Assembly (NCBI GenBank): GCA_025454955.1
Contig: JALONL010000004.1
Span: 62,001 to 126,000, forward strand
DNA length: 64,000 nt
Reading direction: 5' to 3'
Origin: Bacteroidia bacterium
Lineage (GTDB): Bacteria > Bacteroidota > Bacteroidia > Palsa-965
The notes under the pieces are model-generated. The model was not told where the DNA came from. It did no database searches and saw nothing but the letters and a program-made list of their open reading frames with translations. Made by a program: the position numbers and the translations under genes. Numbering within the stretch: the stretch's first letter is position 1; each line of letters starts with the position of its first letter. Below are positions 38,437-47,972 of the stretch, piece by piece.

Positions 38437-38905
38437 ATGCTTCATCGGGTTCGGCCTGGGCGGTAATTTCCCAGGTATGATCGGCCAGTAAATGCAACGT
38501 GGCCTGCCAGATAAACGGTGAGTTTGCGCCCCATTCTTCGGGCGATACCATGGAGAGTACGTCTTTCCCGTCTTTCTTTCGCTCGTATAAATGATAGGTG
38601 TGGCCAATTACGGGTTTAAAGTTCATATCGGCTTTGTAAATGCGTTCCGAAATGGTAACCCGGTCGTGTATGCCCTGTGCCTGGGCCATGAGCAGCTCTA
38701 CCTGCTTGCGTATCTGATCGAGCTGCCGGTTGGTTTGCTCGTACATGGCCTGCATGGCATTGCCTTTGGTGCGGCCTTTGTCTATGGGTTTTATGATGGC
38801 ACTGCCTACTGTGTGTGCATAAGGCAACAGGCCCGGATTCTGGGCTGTTTTGGTTACATCAATGGGATTTACAAAATCGGGTAAGGCCTGGCTTTCTGTA
38901 CTCAT
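38435..38905 (-). CDS. DUF2452 family protein
   Basis: The 156-residue protein matches DUF2452: the N-terminal PDFVNPIDVTKTAQNPGLLP, a central coiled-coil-like helix rich in Gln/Arg and the C-terminal FIWQATLHLLADHTWEI. Function unknown, cytoplasmic. It lies 35 bases after the RmlD-like gene and probably ends that operon. Confidence 0.85.
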   Translation of the reverse strand: MSTESQALPDFVNPIDVTKTAQNPGLLPYAHTVGSAIIKPIDKGRTKGNAMQAMYEQTNRQLDQIRKQVELLMAQAQGIHDRVTISERIYKADMNFKPVIGHTYHLYERKKDGKDVLSMVSPEEWGANSPFIWQATLHLLADHTWEITAQAEPDEA

Positions 38906-38940
38906 ATTCCTAACAACATATTTAAAGCCTCTTTGTTGTG

Positions 38941-39876
38941 TTAAACCGTTTGCAATTGCAAATCGAGCAGGGCCAGCCCTTCCCTGAAACTTCGCGGATT
39001 GTAGCCGAATGCATTGCGGGCTTTATCAATAACAAAGCCGGTGCGGGGCGGGCGGCGCGCAGGCTGGTTTATAGTGGCCGATTGTACGGGAGTTACCAAT
39101 GATTTGTCCAGCTGCCAGTAATCGGCCACGGCATACACGAGTTCGAGTATGCTCATGAAATCTTTGCCCGATACATGGTACACGCCCTGTGCTTCTTTTT
39201 CGGCGCAAAGTATGCAGCCTTCGGCCAGGTCTTCGGCCAGCGTGGGGGTGCGAAACTGGTCGTTAACCACGTTTATCTGTTTGCCGTTGCCCAAAGCTTC
39301 GCGCGCCCAAAGCACTACGTTTGAGCGGCTCATAAAATCGGCAATGCCATACACAATAATGGTACGCAAAATAGCCCAGCGCACGGCCGATTGCATGACA
39401 GCCTGCTCGGCATCGAGCTTGGTTTGGGCGTACCAGCTTAGGGGGTTGGGCGTGTCGTCTTCGCTATACGGGCCGGCTTCACCATCGAAAATAAAGTCGG
39501 TGGAAAGGTGTATGAAATGCGGGTTGTAAGCATCACCCCGCAGGTTTTCGAGTGCGCGCAACTGATACGCTACTGCATCTACGTTTAACAGCCGGGCCTG
39601 TTCGCGTTGTGTTTCGCAGGCATCCACGTTGGTCATGGCGGCGGTGTTTATTACCACATCGGGGCGGTATTGGGCAAATACTTTTTTTACTTCCTCCGCA
39701 TCGGTAATATCGAGCGGCACGTAGGTGTAGCCTTGCTGTAAGCGCAGGCGGTTTTCGCCTTTGGAGGTGGCAATGATGTGGAATGAGGATCCGCTGCGGT
39801 TGCGGCCCAGCAGGTTGTACACTAGTTTTTGGCCCAGCAGGCCGTTGCTTCCGGTAATGAGTATGGTTTTGGGCAT
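38941..39876 (-). CDS. SDR-family sugar reductase, dTDP-4-dehydrorhamnose reductase (RmlD)-like
   Basis: I start at the ATG at 39876 (MPKTILITGSNGLLGQKLVY, 311 residues). An upstream ATG at 39900 would add eight unlikely residues. The NAD(P)H glycine motif GSNGLLGQ, a YxxxK-type active site (SWYAQTKLDAEQ) and INTAAMTNVDACE are the RmlD/RfbD signature. It probably reduces a 4-keto sugar nucleotide, but no other rml gene is here, so the substrate is open. It follows the K+ channel gene by 30 bases. Confidence 0.83.
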   Translation of the reverse strand: MPKTILITGSNGLLGQKLVYNLLGRNRSGSSFHIIATSKGENRLRLQQGYTYVPLDITDAEEVKKVFAQYRPDVVINTAAMTNVDACETQREQARLLNVDAVAYQLRALENLRGDAYNPHFIHLSTDFIFDGEAGPYSEDDTPNPLSWYAQTKLDAEQAVMQSAVRWAILRTIIVYGIADFMSRSNVVLWAREALGNGKQINVVNDQFRTPTLAEDLAEGCILCAEKEAQGVYHVSGKDFMSILELVYAVADYWQLDKSLVTPVQSATINQPARRPPRTGFVIDKARNAFGYNPRSFREGLALLDLQLQTV

Positions 39877-39906
39877 CGGGCAATAATTTACTGGCCGCAC
39901 AAACGG

Positions 39907-40926
39907 CTAATGGGCAAGCAGTGCTTTGAGTTTGGTAATCTGTTCGGGTGTGCCAAGCACAAACAGCTTTCCGTCGGGCAGAAAAGGTGTTTCGGGCGAT
40001 GGGTTAATAACATACTCGCCCTTGCCCGATTTGAAGCCTACTATGTTTGCGCCCGAGCGGTTGCGTATTTCGAGTTCGCGAATGCTGCGGTTGCGCAAAT
40101 GTTCGGGCAGGCTTTCGTAGGTAATTTCTTCGAGATTGATTTCTGGGCCGCCCTGCCCGGTAATGAAATCAACAAACTCAATTACATCGGGCTTGAGCAC
40201 CAGCGAGGCCATGTGCGCACCGCCAATACGATCGGGCATGATTACGTTGTTGGCTCCGGCGGTTTTGAGTTTTTTGTCAGAGTTATCGTCCGACGCGCGA
40301 CTGATAATGGTAAGATCGCCCCTGAGCGAACGCGCGGTGAGTACAATAAAAAGGTTGTCGGCATCAACCGGCAGTGTGGTAATAAGTGCCGAGGCGCGAT
40401 GAATGCCTGCTTTTTCGAGCACCTCGTCCTGCGTGGCATCGCCTTTTACTACAAGATCAGAATGTTTGTGGCTGAGCAGGGTGTCTATTACGTCCTGTTT
40501 ACTTTCTATTACCACAAAACGTTTGCTGTGTTTTTTTAACACATGTGCTGCCTGACGGCCGTTTCGGCCATAGCCGCAAATAATAACATGCCCCTCTAAC
40601 TGATTTATTGCGCTCACGGTTTTATATGTTTTGTAGTAGCGGCTAAACTCGCCATCCATTACATACACCGTAAGTGTGGTAATGGCATAAGCAAAAATAC
40701 CAAAACCAGCCACGATCAGGAAAATGATAAACACCTTTTCCTGCGCACTGGGATGATATACTTCTCTGAAACCTACTGTGCCAATGGTAATCACTGTCAT
40801 ATACAGTGCTTCCACAAACGTGTATTGGGGATTAATAACTAAAAAACCCAATGTACCTCCGAAAATAACCAGCAGCAACAGGCCTGCGGTAATGTATAAT
40901 TTTCGGAATTGTTGAAAAGGAAGCAT
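39907..40926 (-). CDS. Potassium channel with RCK (TrkA) domains
   Basis: A 339-residue protein with two membrane spans around a pore loop; the selectivity filter is TVGF at residues 50-53, which replaces the usual TVGY. After the second span, an RCK_N domain (VIICGYGRNGRQAAHVLKK) and an RCK_C domain (~255-335) follow, as in MthK-type channels. It passes K+ under control of a cytosolic ligand. It is co-oriented with the PspC protein 45 bases upstream and the RmlD-like gene downstream. Confidence 0.88.
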   Translation of the reverse strand: MLPFQQFRKLYITAGLLLLVIFGGTLGFLVINPQYTFVEALYMTVITIGTVGFREVYHPSAQEKVFIIFLIVAGFGIFAYAITTLTVYVMDGEFSRYYKTYKTVSAINQLEGHVIICGYGRNGRQAAHVLKKHSKRFVVIESKQDVIDTLLSHKHSDLVVKGDATQDEVLEKAGIHRASALITTLPVDADNLFIVLTARSLRGDLTIISRASDDNSDKKLKTAGANNVIMPDRIGGAHMASLVLKPDVIEFVDFITGQGGPEINLEEITYESLPEHLRNRSIRELEIRNRSGANIVGFKSGKGEYVINPSPETPFLPDGKLFVLGTPEQITKLKALLAH

Positions 40927-40971
40927 CAGTTGGTATAAGGCACAGTGCAGACAGTGAAATCAGGCAAAGGC

Positions 40972-41217
40972 CTACAACTCCCAAACACTCGACCGGCGTT
41001 TGCGGCGGAAAGGAAAAAACTCTTTATGCTCGAGGAAAAACGCCATGATGAAATAGAGTATTACCGGCGAGCCAACCGTGAAAAACGAGAGGTAAATAAA
41101 ATACATCCTGATGCGGGTGGGCTGTATGCCCAGCAGTTTCCCCCACCAGGTACATACACCAAAGGCCTGCTGCTCAAACCATGAGGCAATACGATCGATG
41201 AATGGAATACCTGTCAT
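40972..41217 (-). CDS. PspC-domain membrane protein
   Basis: An 81-residue protein with a PspC domain (GVCTWWGKLLGIQPTRIRMY, then a hydrophobic span FIYLSFFTVGSPVILYFIM) and the typical basic-acidic tail RRSSVWEL. Short PspC proteins of Bacteroidota are thought to be membrane-stress or envelope proteins and not DNA-binding regulators. It is the first gene of a likely PspC-channel-RmlD-DUF2452 operon with a -7 box at 41245. Confidence 0.82.
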   Translation of the reverse strand: MTGIPFIDRIASWFEQQAFGVCTWWGKLLGIQPTRIRMYFIYLSFFTVGSPVILYFIMAFFLEHKEFFPFRRKRRSSVWEL

Positions 41218-41244
41218 ATAGCGGATGTGTTTTGTTTTCGTGTG

Positions 41245-41253
41245 ACAAAGCTA
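41245..41253 (-). promoter_or_regulatory. Putative -7 box of the PspC operon
   Basis: TAGCTTTGT on the minus strand matches TAnnTTTGY, 27 bases before the PspC ATG. No clear -33 element. Confidence 0.5.
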
Positions 41254-41335
41254 ATCATCACTAATTTACGAAAAAATAAAGTTTGTGAAAAGAATTTGCG
41301 AAAAAGTGATTGTAAGGCTCCTGATTTAATCCGGT

Positions 41336-43093
41336 TCATTGTACAATAAAACGTTTTCTGCCAATGCCGTTTGCCGTTTGCAATTCAAGCACATAAATGC
41401 CCGAAGCCAAACCAGAAAGGCTAAGCACACAACTGTTCTGCCCGGCACTTATCTGCTGTGTGAGCACTACCCTGCCCGCTTCATCGGTTAGTTTTAACAA
41501 TGCTTCCGGCTGCTGGTTAAGTGTTACCCAAAGCTCGTTTGAGGCCGGTACCGGATAAAGACTGAACGAAGGAATTGCCGCTGCCTCGTTTACCCCGGTA
41601 GCAATAGTTTTTCTTACAATGAAGCAGTTAAAATACGATGAGGTATGTGCTACCGCACTCCAGCCCAGGGGTGCGGCCGTTTGCGTTTGGCTGAGTGAGA
41701 GCACTACGGGTGTTGACGGGTTGTAAATGCCGGTATAAACGGGCGGCCCGTAATAGTTTTGCACATCAATTATTTCAAACGCATCGCCATTGGTTAAGCC
41801 CGGGGGTGCAATGCTTACACCTGCCTGCTGCGCCCAGTTATACACCACCAGCAGCGAGCGGCCGGGGGTGTATTGATCGGGCAGCCCAAAAACGGGTGTG
41901 CCTGCGGGCATCGAATTGGTGTAGGTGCTGTTTGCATCAAACCCGCTTTGCTGTACCCAGGTGGCAAACGGCGCAGGCTGGTTCGACTGGTAGGCAAACT
42001 GTGCAGCGGGTGCCAGGCCATAGTAGGTGTTGTTGTTCCAGCTATATGTGCTGTTTACCGGAAATACAGCGGCGGCAGTACCATCGCGGTAAAAGGTTTG
42101 GTTGTGCTGTACCTGTGCGCTGTCCCAGTTTATTACGGCCAGGCCGGCGCGTCCGTTTCCGGCAAAGTAATTACTGTCTATCCGCACCGAGCCGTAAACC
42201 GAGGCGGGAGTTCCGGCAAGCACATCAAAATCGTATATACTCGTGTGTGGGTAACTTGTTTTGTCGTCGAATGTGAAGTTGCCGGTGATAGTGATATTTG
42301 TAGCCTGATAGGGCGAATAGGTTTCGGCCAGTATATTGTTTAGCCTGAAACTGGTGTCGGTTAAAATGCCGTTGTGAAAAAGCACATTGCCTTCAATTTC
42401 GTAGCCCCGCAAATGGCCCGGATTGGGATAAAGGTGCAACCCGAAACCGAATTGGTTGAACACTACGTTGTGGCTTATTTTTTTCAAACCATTGTCATTT
42501 TGTGTGTATATGCCGTGGCCGTGTGTAATATAATTGCCAATGCTGTTTGCTGTGCCGCAGTTGTAAATCAGGCAGCCATATATTTCTGCATCCTCTGCTT
42601 CTTTCCAGAAACCAATGCCGTGGCCGGTATCGTGTATGACCAGATGTATAAACTTGCAATGCGGCCCCTGTGCCTGCACACCCATTGGCCTGAACGAGGC
42701 CGACGAGGTGCTTGTGCGCGTGGCAATGGTGTTGGTTATTTCTATGTCCTGATAAATAGTCCAGGCTCCATTTACCTGAAGTGTGGCGCCGGAGGCATAT
42801 TGCCGGTTATCGGCCAGTGTGGCGCGTTCGCCGGGGTAGGCCATTACTACTGCATAATTGCCGGGAGCGCCGGTAATGGTGCTGGTAAAATTGCCTGCAT
42901 ATATCCCGCCACGCAAATAAAGCGTATCGCCGGCAAGGAATGAGGGCGGTTGCGAAAGTGCAGTTTGCAAATCCCATGGCGAAACCATGCTGCCGCTGGC
43001 CATAGCCAACCCTGTGGGCGATGCAAACCAAACAGCAGCCTCACACCTGCATGAAAGTACTATGCAAATACTTACCAACAGAAGGTTTCTCAT
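41336..43093 (-). CDS. Secreted parallel beta-helix protein with T9SS sorting domain
   Basis: A 585-residue exported protein. The signal peptide (MRNLLLVSICIVLSCRCEAA) is followed by a right-handed beta-helix (~residues 50-400; short N/D-rich turns such as the I-x-N-T-I ladder), as in polysaccharide-acting or adhesin-like proteins. The C-terminus (~505-585: FSLYPVPASNELWV to GIYVLELQTANGIGRKRFIV) is a type A T9SS sorting domain. So it is secreted across the outer membrane by T9SS and anchored or released. No catalytic residues of a known lyase family are apparent. Confidence 0.88.
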   Translation of the reverse strand: MRNLLLVSICIVLSCRCEAAVWFASPTGLAMASGSMVSPWDLQTALSQPPSFLAGDTLYLRGGIYAGNFTSTITGAPGNYAVVMAYPGERATLADNRQYASGATLQVNGAWTIYQDIEITNTIATRTSTSSASFRPMGVQAQGPHCKFIHLVIHDTGHGIGFWKEAEDAEIYGCLIYNCGTANSIGNYITHGHGIYTQNDNGLKKISHNVVFNQFGFGLHLYPNPGHLRGYEIEGNVLFHNGILTDTSFRLNNILAETYSPYQATNITITGNFTFDDKTSYPHTSIYDFDVLAGTPASVYGSVRIDSNYFAGNGRAGLAVINWDSAQVQHNQTFYRDGTAAAVFPVNSTYSWNNNTYYGLAPAAQFAYQSNQPAPFATWVQQSGFDANSTYTNSMPAGTPVFGLPDQYTPGRSLLVVYNWAQQAGVSIAPPGLTNGDAFEIIDVQNYYGPPVYTGIYNPSTPVVLSLSQTQTAAPLGWSAVAHTSSYFNCFIVRKTIATGVNEAAAIPSFSLYPVPASNELWVTLNQQPEALLKLTDEAGRVVLTQQISAGQNSCVLSLSGLASGIYVLELQTANGIGRKRFIVQ

Positions 43094-43242
43094 ACCTGAA
43101 AATTACAACGCATTGCCCCAATGCTGCAAATTTGGGGCACTTAACTTCGCTTTACAGCACCCACAATTAGCAAGCAACTGTTCCTCAAAAAGCCGATAAG
43201 CCTCCCACAACCAGCTTATCCGTTATATACACAACCTCATAA

Positions 43243-44559
43243 TTACCCCGCCTTGCGCACTGCCACTCTTACCGATGCAGGAGCTTCAAGCAGATAACGC
43301 CCAATGGTACAATTCAGGCAGTTTTTATGCATACAGTAGTTTTTGTGCAGGTGTATTAATGCCTGAGATTCTGAGGCGTTGGTGGCTTTGAGCCCGTGCT
43401 GCTGGTAGTTTCGGATAAGGGTGTTTTGCTCGGGTGCAAGTTCATCGAGCCAGTTTAAGGCTTTTTCGCGCAGCAGATCATCATCGTGCATTACACCACG
43501 GGCAAACATAAAAGGTATTACCACGTTAATAAGCACCAGCTGCTGCATTTGTGCACCCAGCTTTTTATCAGAAACAGCGGCCTTTACACCCGGCATAAAA
43601 TGATTGCGCCAATATGCCGACGGAGTAACATCAAGCAAAGACAAGGCCTCTGCGGGCGACTGACAGCTAAGCATTTTATGAAACAGCCGTGGCGTTTTAT
43701 GTATTAAGGCCGCAAGCTGTGCCAAACGCACGGCTGGAAAGTTGGCCGGACGAAGCCTCGAGTGTTTCCAGTTATGGCCGGGCTGGGGCTGCAGGTTGTG
43801 CAGTTTACACAGGCTTTGGTAGGTTTGGCTAAGTGTGCGGCAATATTTATCGGGCGCAATGTCGGGGAGCAAACCGGCCTGCCCAAGCAGCAATGCCTCT
43901 AGCACGGGCAATTGATCGTGCTTGCGGGCAAGCAAACACCACGGCAGTGTGCGTGCAAGCCACGAAAAAGGCTCGGCGTTAACACGGGTGCCAAAGCTGC
44001 GCAGCAGAAAACGATAGAAAGATTGCTCCCAATCCATGCCCGTAAGCTCAAGCTCCTGTTTTATATGCTGCATTTTTACGGCCATGCGCTCGGCCATCAT
44101 GCGCCCAAGCAGGCCTACCGAAATAATACCCGGCACTGCAGCAAGATCTGAAGCGCAGGGCACCCACTTTTGCTCATTTAAAAAACGCTGATAGCGGGCA
44201 TACAAACCTTCTTCCAAACGCCCCTGCAAAGCAAGCGTTTGTGAAGCCGACGGCATTAACTGCCTGATGCCGTTTTTGCCCGAATCATCTTCATACACCA
44301 CATGCAGCACTATATTTTTGTACGCGGCATCAAACTGGTGCCCGTGCCTGAGCCAGTCGCTCGCTTTGAGATGTATTTCTACATTGCCCGCCCAAAACTG
44401 AGTGCCAATAATAAGACGGGCATCAGAAAAATCAGGCCCCGAATCTTTGTTGTGCTTGCCCGGATCAAGCACCTGAACCGGCTCTCCGTGGGAGGTAATT
44501 AGGTGCGAACTATTGTACTGGCGGGTTTTCCATACATAGTGCAGGTAGTCTTCTGTCAT
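43243..44559 (-). CDS. DUF2851 family protein
   Basis: A 438-residue protein typical of DUF2851: the start MTEDYLHYVWKTRQYN, then GKHNKDSGPDFSDARLII and GNVEIHLKASDWLRHGH. A Cys cluster (CMHKNCLNC) near the C-terminus could bind metal. Function unknown, cytoplasmic, widely found in Bacteroidota. It has its own consensus promoter (44621-44653). Confidence 0.88.
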   Translation of the reverse strand: MTEDYLHYVWKTRQYNSSHLITSHGEPVQVLDPGKHNKDSGPDFSDARLIIGTQFWAGNVEIHLKASDWLRHGHQFDAAYKNIVLHVVYEDDSGKNGIRQLMPSASQTLALQGRLEEGLYARYQRFLNEQKWVPCASDLAAVPGIISVGLLGRMMAERMAVKMQHIKQELELTGMDWEQSFYRFLLRSFGTRVNAEPFSWLARTLPWCLLARKHDQLPVLEALLLGQAGLLPDIAPDKYCRTLSQTYQSLCKLHNLQPQPGHNWKHSRLRPANFPAVRLAQLAALIHKTPRLFHKMLSCQSPAEALSLLDVTPSAYWRNHFMPGVKAAVSDKKLGAQMQQLVLINVVIPFMFARGVMHDDDLLREKALNWLDELAPEQNTLIRNYQQHGLKATNASESQALIHLHKNYCMHKNCLNCTIGRYLLEAPASVRVAVRKAG

Positions 44560-44620
44560 TTGAATAAAATTTTAAATAATACATTCTTGCTATACTTAAA
44601 CTCATCTCCAATAAACTCCC

Positions 44621-44653
44621 ACAAAGCTACGCCCCCCAAAAAGGCCTTGTCAA
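44621..44653 (-). promoter_or_regulatory. Bacteroidota promoter of the DUF2851 gene
   Basis: TTG (44653-44651), a 21-base spacer and TAGCTTTGT (44629-44621) on the minus strand, ~62 bases before the ATG. Confidence 0.6.
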
Positions 44654-44740
44654 GTCCCCCTCTAAACTTAATTACTTACAAACAATTACAAACGACTAAA
44701 CCCAAATTTTACGGGCATTTCAGCCTCGAATTTTTTTTCA

Positions 44741-44776
44741 AAAAAACCGATGCCCGAAAAAATTTTCGGGCATCGG
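44741..44776 (-). terminator. Intrinsic terminator after pyrF
   Basis: A 14-bp stem (44747-44760 with 44763-44776, core GATGCCCGAAAA) with a 2-base loop and a minus-strand T run, 9 bases past the pyrF stop. It ends the purM-prfA-pyrF operon. Confidence 0.9.
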
Positions 44777-44785
44777 CTGCATTTT

Positions 44786-45601
44786 TCAGCAATATTTATC
44801 GAGCAATATTTCCATTTCCTGCTGCATCTTTCTGGCTTCTCCGCGTGCCTTTTCGGCAAAATCTTCGCCTGTGGAAGCATACAATATACTGCGCGAGGCA
44901 TTTACCAGCAGCCCGCATTGTTTGTTCATGCCATACTGTGCCACTTCGGCCAGGCTGCCTCCCTGTGCGCCCACGCCGGGCACCAGCAAAAAATGCTCAG
45001 GCACTATGGTGCGTATATGAGCCAGTTTATCGGCTTTGGTGGCTCCTACCACATACATCAAATTATCGGCCGTGCCCCATTGCTGCGAAGTGCGCAACAC
45101 CTTTTCATAAAGTTGCCCGCCGCTTTGCAGTGTTTCAAACTGGAAATCGGCCGCACCTTCGTTTGAAGTGAGTGCCAGCAGTATTACCCATTTGCCCTGG
45201 TGCCCCAGAAAAGGCTTTACCGAATCGCTGCCCATATAGGGTGCCACGGTAACCGAATCAAACCCGTAATGCCCGAAAAACGAGCGCGCATACATGGCCG
45301 AGGTATTGCCTATATCGCCGCGCTTGGCATCGGCTATGGTAAAATGCGTGGCGGGTATGTGCTGCATGGTGGCCTCAAGGCTTTGCATACCCTTAATGCC
45401 ATCGGCCTCATAAAAGGCGAGGTTGGGTTTGTAGGCCACACAATACTCGGCAGTGGCTTCAATAATTTGCCGGTTAAATTCGGCCACCGGATCGGGGTGC
45501 GTGAGCAGGTGGGCGGGCAGTTTTGCACTGTCGGTATCAAGCCCTACGCACAAAAAACTTTTGCGCCGGGTTATTTGCTCAAAAAGCTGGGCACGATTCA
45601 T
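44786..45601 (-). CDS. pyrF: Orotidine 5'-phosphate decarboxylase (type 2)
   Basis: I start at the ATG at 45601 ([10 protein letters not shown], 271 residues); an upstream in-frame ATG at 45646 would overlap the end of prfA. Motifs [10 protein letters not shown] and the catalytic [10 protein letters not shown] are intact. It decarboxylates OMP to UMP, the last step of pyrimidine synthesis. It follows prfA by 10 bases and is the last gene of a purM-prfA-pyrF operon. Confidence 0.94.
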   Translation of the reverse strand: MNRAQLFEQITRRKSFLCVGLDTDSAKLPAHLLTHPDPVAEFNRQIIEATAEYCVAYKPNLAFYEADGIKGMQSLEATMQHIPATHFTIADAKRGDIGNTSAMYARSFFGHYGFDSVTVAPYMGSDSVKPFLGHQGKWVILLALTSNEGAADFQFETLQSGGQLYEKVLRTSQQWGTADNLMYVVGATKADKLAHIRTIVPEHFLLVPGVGAQGGSLAEVAQYGMNKQCGLLVNASRSILYASTGEDFAEKARGEARKMQQEMEILLDKYC

Positions 45602-45611
45602 ACAATATACT

Positions 45612-46685
45612 TTATGCGGTGGTTCCTTCGCGCAGGCGTTCGGCATTTTCTGCCACCTGCAGGGCTTCTATCATGCTGCCAATATCGCCCGCCAGAAAGG
45701 CTTCAAGGTTATGCTGCGTTACTCCAATGCGGTGATCGGTAATGCGGCTTTGCGGATAATTGTAGGTGCGTATTTTGGCCGAGCGGTCGCCGGTGCTTAC
45801 CAGTGTTTTGCGGCGGCGGGCAATGTCGCCCATCTTTTTGTTGTATTCCAGCTCATACAGGCGGGTGCGCAGCATTTGCATGGCACGCTCGCGGTTGCCA
45901 AGCTGGGTGCGCTCTACCTGGCAGGTTACCACAATGCCCGAGGGTTTGTGCGTAAGAATTACCTTCGATTCTACCTTGTTTACATTCTGCCCGCCTGCTC
46001 CACCCGAACGGGCCGTTTGCATTTCAATGTCTGACGGGTTGAGCTGTATATCCACATCTTCGGCCTCGGGCATAATTACTACCGTGGCGGCCGAGGTGTG
46101 CACACGCCCCTGTGTTTCGGTATCGGGCACACGCTGCACGCGGTGTACACCCGATTCGTATTTCAACGTACCATACGCATTATCGCCCACAATGTTGGCT
46201 ATTATTTCCTTGTAGCCGCCCATGGTGCCTTCGCTAAAATCAACCACCTCTACCTTAAAATTATTCTGCTCGCAAAAGCGCGAATACATGCGAAACAAAT
46301 CGCCGGCAAAAAGGGCGGCTTCGTCGCCACCGGTGCCGGCACGTATTTCGAGCACTGCATTGCGGGCATCTTCGGGATCTTTAGGTATGAGCAACGTACG
46401 TATGCGCTCTTCTTCTTCTTCCTGTTTGGGATGCAGTTCCTCAAGCTCGGCCTTGGCCATTTCTATAAAATCAGGATCCTTCTCGGTAGCCAGCACACGT
46501 TTGGCCGAATCAATATTTTCGAGCAACTGTTTGTAGCTGTGGTAGGCTTCCGATATTATTTTAAGCTCCTTGTACTCGCGGTTAAGCTGGGCAAAGAGTT
46601 TCATATCGGCCATGGCAGCCGGGTCGGCGAGGCGCTGTTCTACGTCTTTAAAGCGTTCTTCTATAGCCGCTAATTTATCGAGCAT
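45612..46685 (-). CDS. prfA: Peptide chain release factor 1
   Basis: A 357-residue RF1. The GGQ loop ([11 protein letters not shown]) that hydrolyses peptidyl-tRNA is intact, and the codon-recognition PxT motif reads PDT ([10 protein letters not shown]), which fits RF1 reading UAA/UAG. No frameshift is present. Gap to purM is 29 bases and to pyrF 10. Confidence 0.97.
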   Translation of the reverse strand: MLDKLAAIEERFKDVEQRLADPAAMADMKLFAQLNREYKELKIISEAYHSYKQLLENIDSAKRVLATEKDPDFIEMAKAELEELHPKQEEEEERIRTLLIPKDPEDARNAVLEIRAGTGGDEAALFAGDLFRMYSRFCEQNNFKVEVVDFSEGTMGGYKEIIANIVGDNAYGTLKYESGVHRVQRVPDTETQGRVHTSAATVVIMPEAEDVDIQLNPSDIEMQTARSGGAGGQNVNKVESKVILTHKPSGIVVTCQVERTQLGNRERAMQMLRTRLYELEYNKKMGDIARRRKTLVSTGDRSAKIRTYNYPQSRITDHRIGVTQHNLEAFLAGDIGSMIEALQVAENAERLREGTTA

Positions 46686-46714
46686 GTGTATTGTTTTCCT
46701 TTATTTCTATTGTT

Positions 46715-47890
46715 TTACTGATAGATAAACTCTCCCTTATCCGACCGGATGGTGAGTTTTTTAGCCCCTTCCTCTACCCTGCCCACAATTTGCGCATCAA
46801 TACCAAACTCTTTGGAAATGGCTATTACACGGGCAGCGTGTTCGGGCGCAAGATATACTTCCATGCGGTGGCCCATGTTAAACACCTTGTACATTTCGGC
46901 CCAGGGTGTTTGGCTTTGTTGCTGTATAAGTGCAAACAAAGGCGGCACGGCAAAGAGGTTGTCTTTTATTACATGTACGTCTTTCACAAAATGCAGCACC
47001 TTGGTTTGTGCCCCGCCACTGCAATGCACAAGGCCGTGTATGTGCGGGCGCAATTCGGCAAGCACTTGTTTTATTACGGGTGCGTAGGTGCGTGTGGGCG
47101 AAAGTACGAGTTTGCCGGCGGGCATGGTTTGGCCGTTTCCAATGTCTGTTTCATCGGTAAGGCGCATTTTGCCGCTGTACACAAGGTCGCGGTTTACGGC
47201 GGGGTCATAGCTTTCGGGGTATTTTTCGGCCAGGTAATGGGCAAACACATCGTGCCGGGCCGAGGTGAGGCCGTTGCTGCCCATGCCTCCATTGTACTCG
47301 GTTTCGTAGGTAGCCTGCCCGTATGAGGCCAGCCCCACTATTACATCGCCTGCACGAATGCTGTCGTTGCTTATTACCTCGCTGCGTTTCATGCGGGCGG
47401 TAACGGTAGAATCTACAATAATGGTGCGCACAAGGTCGCCCACATCGGCCGTTTCGCCGCCGGTACTGGTTATGCCAATGCCCATGCTGCGCAGCATTTC
47501 AAGCACTTCTTCGGTACCGTTTATAATGGCCGAAAGTACTTCGCCGGGAATAAGGTTTTTGTTGCGGCCTATGGTTGACGAGAGCAGGATATTGTCTGTG
47601 GCGCCCACGCAAAGTAAATCGTCGGTGTTCATCACAATAGCATCCTGGGCAATGCCTTTCCACACGCTTAAATCGCCGGTTTCTTTCCACCACAAATAGG
47701 CCAGCGACGATTTTGTGCCTGCCCCGTCGGCGTGCATCACTATGCAATGTTCTTCGCTTCCGGTAAGCAAATCGGGCACAATTTTGCAAAATGCGGCCGG
47801 AAAAAGGCCCTTGTCAATACGGGCAATGGCATTATGCACATCTTCCTTGGAGGCCGATACGCCCCGCTGGTTATATCGCAAATCTGTCAT
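46715..47890 (-). CDS. purM: Phosphoribosylformylglycinamidine cyclo-ligase (AIR synthase)
   Basis: I start at the ATG at 47890 (MTDLRYNQRGVSASKEDVH, 391 residues); an upstream ATG at 47944 would run through the terminator hairpin. The AIR synthase core with HADGAGTKSSLAYLWW is intact. At 391 residues it is longer than E. coli PurM (345) but normal for the Bacteroidota form. It makes AIR from FGAM with ATP. First gene of the purM-prfA-pyrF transcript. Confidence 0.93.
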   Translation of the reverse strand: MTDLRYNQRGVSASKEDVHNAIARIDKGLFPAAFCKIVPDLLTGSEEHCIVMHADGAGTKSSLAYLWWKETGDLSVWKGIAQDAIVMNTDDLLCVGATDNILLSSTIGRNKNLIPGEVLSAIINGTEEVLEMLRSMGIGITSTGGETADVGDLVRTIIVDSTVTARMKRSEVISNDSIRAGDVIVGLASYGQATYETEYNGGMGSNGLTSARHDVFAHYLAEKYPESYDPAVNRDLVYSGKMRLTDETDIGNGQTMPAGKLVLSPTRTYAPVIKQVLAELRPHIHGLVHCSGGAQTKVLHFVKDVHVIKDNLFAVPPLFALIQQQSQTPWAEMYKVFNMGHRMEVYLAPEHAARVIAISKEFGIDAQIVGRVEEGAKKLTIRSDKGEFIYQ

Positions 47891-47903
47891 CTTTGGCGTG
47901 GTG

Positions 47904-47939
47904 CAAAAAAGAAGCCTCTTCCGGTTTTTCGGAAGAGGC
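47904..47939 (-). terminator. Intrinsic terminator after the PorE-like gene
   Basis: A 10-bp stem (GCCTCTTCCG 47914-47923 with 47930-47939) and a 6-base loop with a minus-strand T run (47905-47910), 33 bases past the stop. Confidence 0.9.
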
Positions 47940-47972
47940 CTCAAAGGTAGTGCTTTTATGCCTTACAGCGGC

